Source of the DNA: Burkholderiales bacterium
GTDB lineage: Bacteria > Pseudomonadota > Gammaproteobacteria > Burkholderiales > SG8-39
DNA length: 20,309 nt
Reading direction: 5' to 3'
NCBI GenBank assembly: GCA_020846575.1
Contig: JADLDQ010000139.1
Location: forward strand, 1 to 20,309
Position numbers and translations under genes: made by a program. How positions within the stretch are numbered: position 1 is the stretch's first letter; each line of letters starts with the position of its first letter. Under the pieces are notes generated by a model, which was given only the letters and a program-made list of their open reading frames with translations, was not told where the DNA came from and did not search any database. Of the stretch, positions 16,922 to 20,309 are shown piece by piece.

Positions 16922-17107
16922 TTATGAGGTCGCTCCCGGCCGCCTGATGAGCGCCGGGCCGCACACCGGGACGATTTCATCACGCCGTTTCGCAGCGTCC
17001 CTCAGAGCGCGGATGCGCTCTCCCCCGTATGTTTCTGACAAGAAAGAAATTATATCAGGGGACAACGTCCAAAAACGATCTTGTGGAGATTTGTCCTTGA
17101 AAATCAT
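16922..17107 (-). CDS. Possible small ORF (61 codons) upstream of the FAH gene
   Basis: An ATG at 17107 opens a 61-residue frame ending in TAA 20 bases before the FAH start. It begins MIFKDKSPQDRFW and ends in an arginine-rich tail. I recognise no family. The upstream ribosome site is weak (AGGCC close to the ATG). Codon use in the first half (ATA, TTG, TCT, ACA) is unlike the neighbours, and the best promoter -10 lies inside the frame. It is more likely a chance frame or a remnant than a gene, but it is the only frame that fills this space. Confidence 0.2.
   Translation of the reverse strand: MIFKDKSPQDRFWTLSPDIISFLSETYGGERIRALRDAAKRRDEIVPVCGPALIRRPGATS
17004..17021 (-). other. 7-bp hairpin in the FAH gene leader
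   Basis: AGAGCGC (17004-17010) and GCGCTCT (17015-17021) are perfect arms with a 4-base loop. It would lie about 20 bases into a transcript from the predicted start near 17042. It could stabilise the message or act in leader control. Confidence 0.35.
17049..17057 (-). promoter_or_regulatory. Extended -10 promoter element upstream of the FAH gene
   Basis: The minus strand reads TGATATAAT, a perfect match to the extended -10 pattern TGnTATAAT. No strong -35 is present (GTTTTT region), as expected for extended -10 promoters. Transcription would start near 17042, leaving a leader of about 140 bases. Confidence 0.55.
17060..17096 (-). promoter_or_regulatory. Inverted repeat around the FAH promoter -35 region, possible operator
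   Basis: GGACAA (17060-17065) and TTGTCC (17091-17096) form a dyad spanning the -35 region of the predicted promoter. A smaller dyad, GGAC-AAC-GTCC, occupies 17060-17070. Such placement fits a transcription-factor site, but arms this short also arise by chance. Confidence 0.3.
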
Positions 17108-17108
17108 A

Positions 17109-17122
17109 GGCCTAGGAAGGCC
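17109..17122 (-). terminator. Weak hairpin downstream of typA
   Basis: GGCCT (17109-17113) and AGGCC (17118-17122) form a 5-bp stem with a 4-base loop, followed on the minus strand by TATGATTTTC. It is the only terminator-like element I see between typA and the FAH gene, and it is weak. The rest of 17123-17284 holds nothing I recognise. Confidence 0.25.
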
Positions 17123-17284
17123 CACCGGGGACGTCGCGGTGGAAAGGAACGCGGTCGAAGTATCCCGGACTGAGGCGATCCGCCGCAAATCGAGTCAGAT
17201 GGCTCTGCAACCGCTTTCGGGGGCCATTCGGTGCGGCGCTATGCTCCCCCGCGCAAGCGGAATTCCGGTTCGCCCGCCGCGCCT

Positions 17285-19138
<1,854 letters not shown>

Positions 19139-19162
19139 CTTTGCGGGGGCGCGAAAGCGCGG

Positions 19163-19190
19163 ATTCTATCAGCCGGCCCGGTACTAGAAT
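19163..19190. promoter_or_regulatory. Symmetric divergent -10 elements for typA and rsmE
   Basis: TAGAAT occurs on the plus strand at 19185-19190 and on the minus strand at 19163-19168, as the two ends of a dyad around GCCGGCCCGG. The minus-strand copy is preceded by TGA, giving an extended -10 for typA. The plus-strand copy ends six bases before the rsmE ATG. The -35 elements are weak for both. Confidence 0.4.
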
Positions 19191-19196
19191 TCCGCG

Positions 19197-19937
19197 ATGA
19201 AGAGCCTGAATCCCCGCGCCAGTCACCGTCTTCACGTCGAAGAGGACCTCGCCTGCGGTCGCGAAGTGGCGCTCTCCGCGGCCGCACGCCGGCACGCGGC
19301 GGCGCTGCGGCTGCGCGAAGGCGACGCGGTGATCCTGTTCGACGGGCGGGGCGGCGAATACGCCGCGCGGCTGGAGCGCGCGGGTCACGAGCGCCTGGTG
19401 GCGCGCACGCTCGCTTTCGCCGGCGTCGAGCGCGAATCCCCCCTGCGGATACGGCTGGCCGTCGGGCTGTCGGCCGGGGAGCGCATGGACTACCTCGTGC
19501 AGAAGGCGACCGAACTGGGCGCCGCGGCGATCGTGCCCCTGCTCACCGAGCGCTGCGTGGTGCGACTGGATGCGGAGCGCGCCGCCCGGCGCCTGGAGCA
19601 CTGGCGCGCCATTGCGATCGCCGCCTGCGAGCAGTGCGGCAGGAACCGTATCCCCGAGATCGGCGCGATCGCTCCCCTGGACGAGCTGCTGCGGGCCCCC
19701 GCGCAGGGCGAGCGCCTGGTGCTCGACCCCGAGGCCCGGCACCGTCTCGGCGATGTCCCGCGCAGCCAGACCGTCGTGCTGCTCGCCGGTCCGGAAGGAG
19801 GGCTCTCTCAGGGGGAGCGCGATCGGGCCGCCGCGGCCGGATTCATGCCGATCCGTTTCGGACCGCGCACCCTGCGCACCGAGACAGCGCCGCTCGCGGC
19901 GCTGGCAGCCCTGCAGGCGCTGCAAGGCGACTGTTGA
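19197..19937 (+). CDS. rsmE: 16S rRNA m3U1498 methyltransferase RsmE
   Basis: RsmE methylates N3 of U1498 in 16S rRNA of the 30S subunit, using AdoMet. The 246-residue protein has an N-terminal PUA-like domain and a C-terminal SPOUT knot domain with QKATELGA (102-109), LLAGPEGGLS (195-204) and LRTETAPLAALAAL (226-239), the hallmark knot. Length is usual. The ATG at 19197 has no ribosome site, and a -10-like TAGAAT ends only six bases upstream, so the message could be leaderless. It diverges from typA and is followed 107 bases later by argA on the same strand. Confidence 0.94.
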   Translation: MKSLNPRASHRLHVEEDLACGREVALSAAARRHAAALRLREGDAVILFDGRGGEYAARLERAGHERLVARTLAFAGVERESPLRIRLAVGLSAGERMDYLVQKATELGAAAIVPLLTERCVVRLDAERAARRLEHWRAIAIAACEQCGRNRIPEIGAIAPLDELLRAPAQGERLVLDPEARHRLGDVPRSQTVVLLAGPEGGLSQGERDRAAAAGFMPIRFGPRTLRTETAPLAALAALQALQGDC

Positions 19938-20044
19938 TCCGACTGCTTGGCACGCGGGTCTGGAATCGCCTCGGCGAGCGAGCGCCCCCGCACGCACGGC
20001 CGTCGCCAGCCGATAATAGGCGCCCGCCCTCAACCGCATTCCTC

Positions 20045-20309
20045 ATGGCTCTCCAATCCGACTCGACCTTCGTCAGCTGGTTCCGCGCCGCGGCGCCCTA
20101 CTTCCACGCGTTCCGCGGCCGAACCTTCGTCATCGCGTTCGGAGGGGAACTGGTGGCCGAGGGAAAGTTCGTCGCGCTGGCCCACGACCTGAACCTGCTG
20201 CACAGCGCCGGCATCCGCCTGGTACTGGTGCACGGCTCGCGGCCCCAGATCGAGGCGCAGTTGCGGCAGCGTCGCACCAAGTCGCGCTATCTGAACGGGC
20301 TGCGCATCA
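20045..20309 (+). CDS. argA: N-acetylglutamate synthase ArgA, N-terminal part
   Basis: ArgA acetylates glutamate, the first step of arginine synthesis. Only the first 88 codons are in the window, and the frame is open to the edge. The translation begins MALQSDSTFVSWFRAAAPYF and continues with AFRGRTFVIAFGGELVAEGK and GIRLVLVHGSRPQIEAQL, the amino-acid-kinase-like domain of the classical two-domain proteobacterial enzyme. The acetyltransferase domain would lie beyond the window. No strong ribosome site precedes the ATG. A GATAAT hexamer at 20012-20017 could be a -10, but no -35 is clear. ArgB-type kinases are the alternative, but the FVSWFRAAAPYFHAFRG start is typical of ArgA. Confidence 0.88.
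   Translation, partial: MALQSDSTFVSWFRAAAPYFHAFRGRTFVIAFGGELVAEGKFVALAHDLNLLHSAGIRLVLVHGSRPQIEAQLRQRRTKSRYLNGLRI

Overview
This window is a dense, high-GC (by eye roughly two-thirds G+C) stretch of bacterial chromosome. It carries housekeeping genes plus a few unusual pieces. The core run on the minus strand is transketolase, GAPDH, phosphoglycerate kinase, pyruvate kinase, fructose-bisphosphate aldolase, purC, purE and a long-form threonylcarbamoyl-AMP synthase. That order is the one I know from Betaproteobacteria such as Burkholderia, Ralstonia and Bordetella. Together with a SpeD-SpeE fusion, a DadA-type dehydrogenase and an rsmE-argA pair, it suggests a betaproteobacterium (Burkholderiales, Rhodocyclales or Nitrosomonadales). 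I cannot name the genus.

Layout from left to right. A SapC-family gene (+) converges on the end of the minus-strand purine and modification genes: tsaC/sua5, purE, purC. Upstream of these lie a class I fba and pyk. A plus-strand DGQHR/DndB-like gene sits between pyk and pgk and breaks the sugar-phosphate run into two transcription units. Then come pgk, gap and tkt (all minus). nudC (+) diverges from tkt and is followed by speDE (+). speDE converges on a minus-strand group: dadA, a fumarylacetoacetate-hydrolase-family gene (FAH) and typA. typA diverges from rsmE (+), which is followed by the first 88 codons of argA (+), cut by the window edge.

The genes make functional sense as central carbon metabolism (Tkt, Gap, Pgk, Fba, Pyk), purine synthesis (PurC, PurE), tRNA and rRNA modification (TsaC, RsmE), nucleotide and NAD-cap hygiene (NudC), polyamine synthesis (SpeDE), amino-acid catabolism and synthesis (DadA, ArgA) and ribosome-associated GTPase function (TypA). 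No tRNA, rRNA, CRISPR array, transposase or integrase was recognised.

The points most worth a second look are: the orphan DGQHR gene, with an 11-bp tandem repeat over its likely promoter; the self-processing SpeD-SpeE fusion, whose 5' end looks as if a 4-bp micro-duplication moved the start to TTG; the absence of purK between purE and tsaC; a class I aldolase where relatives carry class II; an AT-rich promoter and operator island upstream of the FAH gene; and a symmetric divergent promoter that would make rsmE leaderless. I did not find a clearly new multi-gene system. The DGQHR gene is the best single candidate for unexplained biology.
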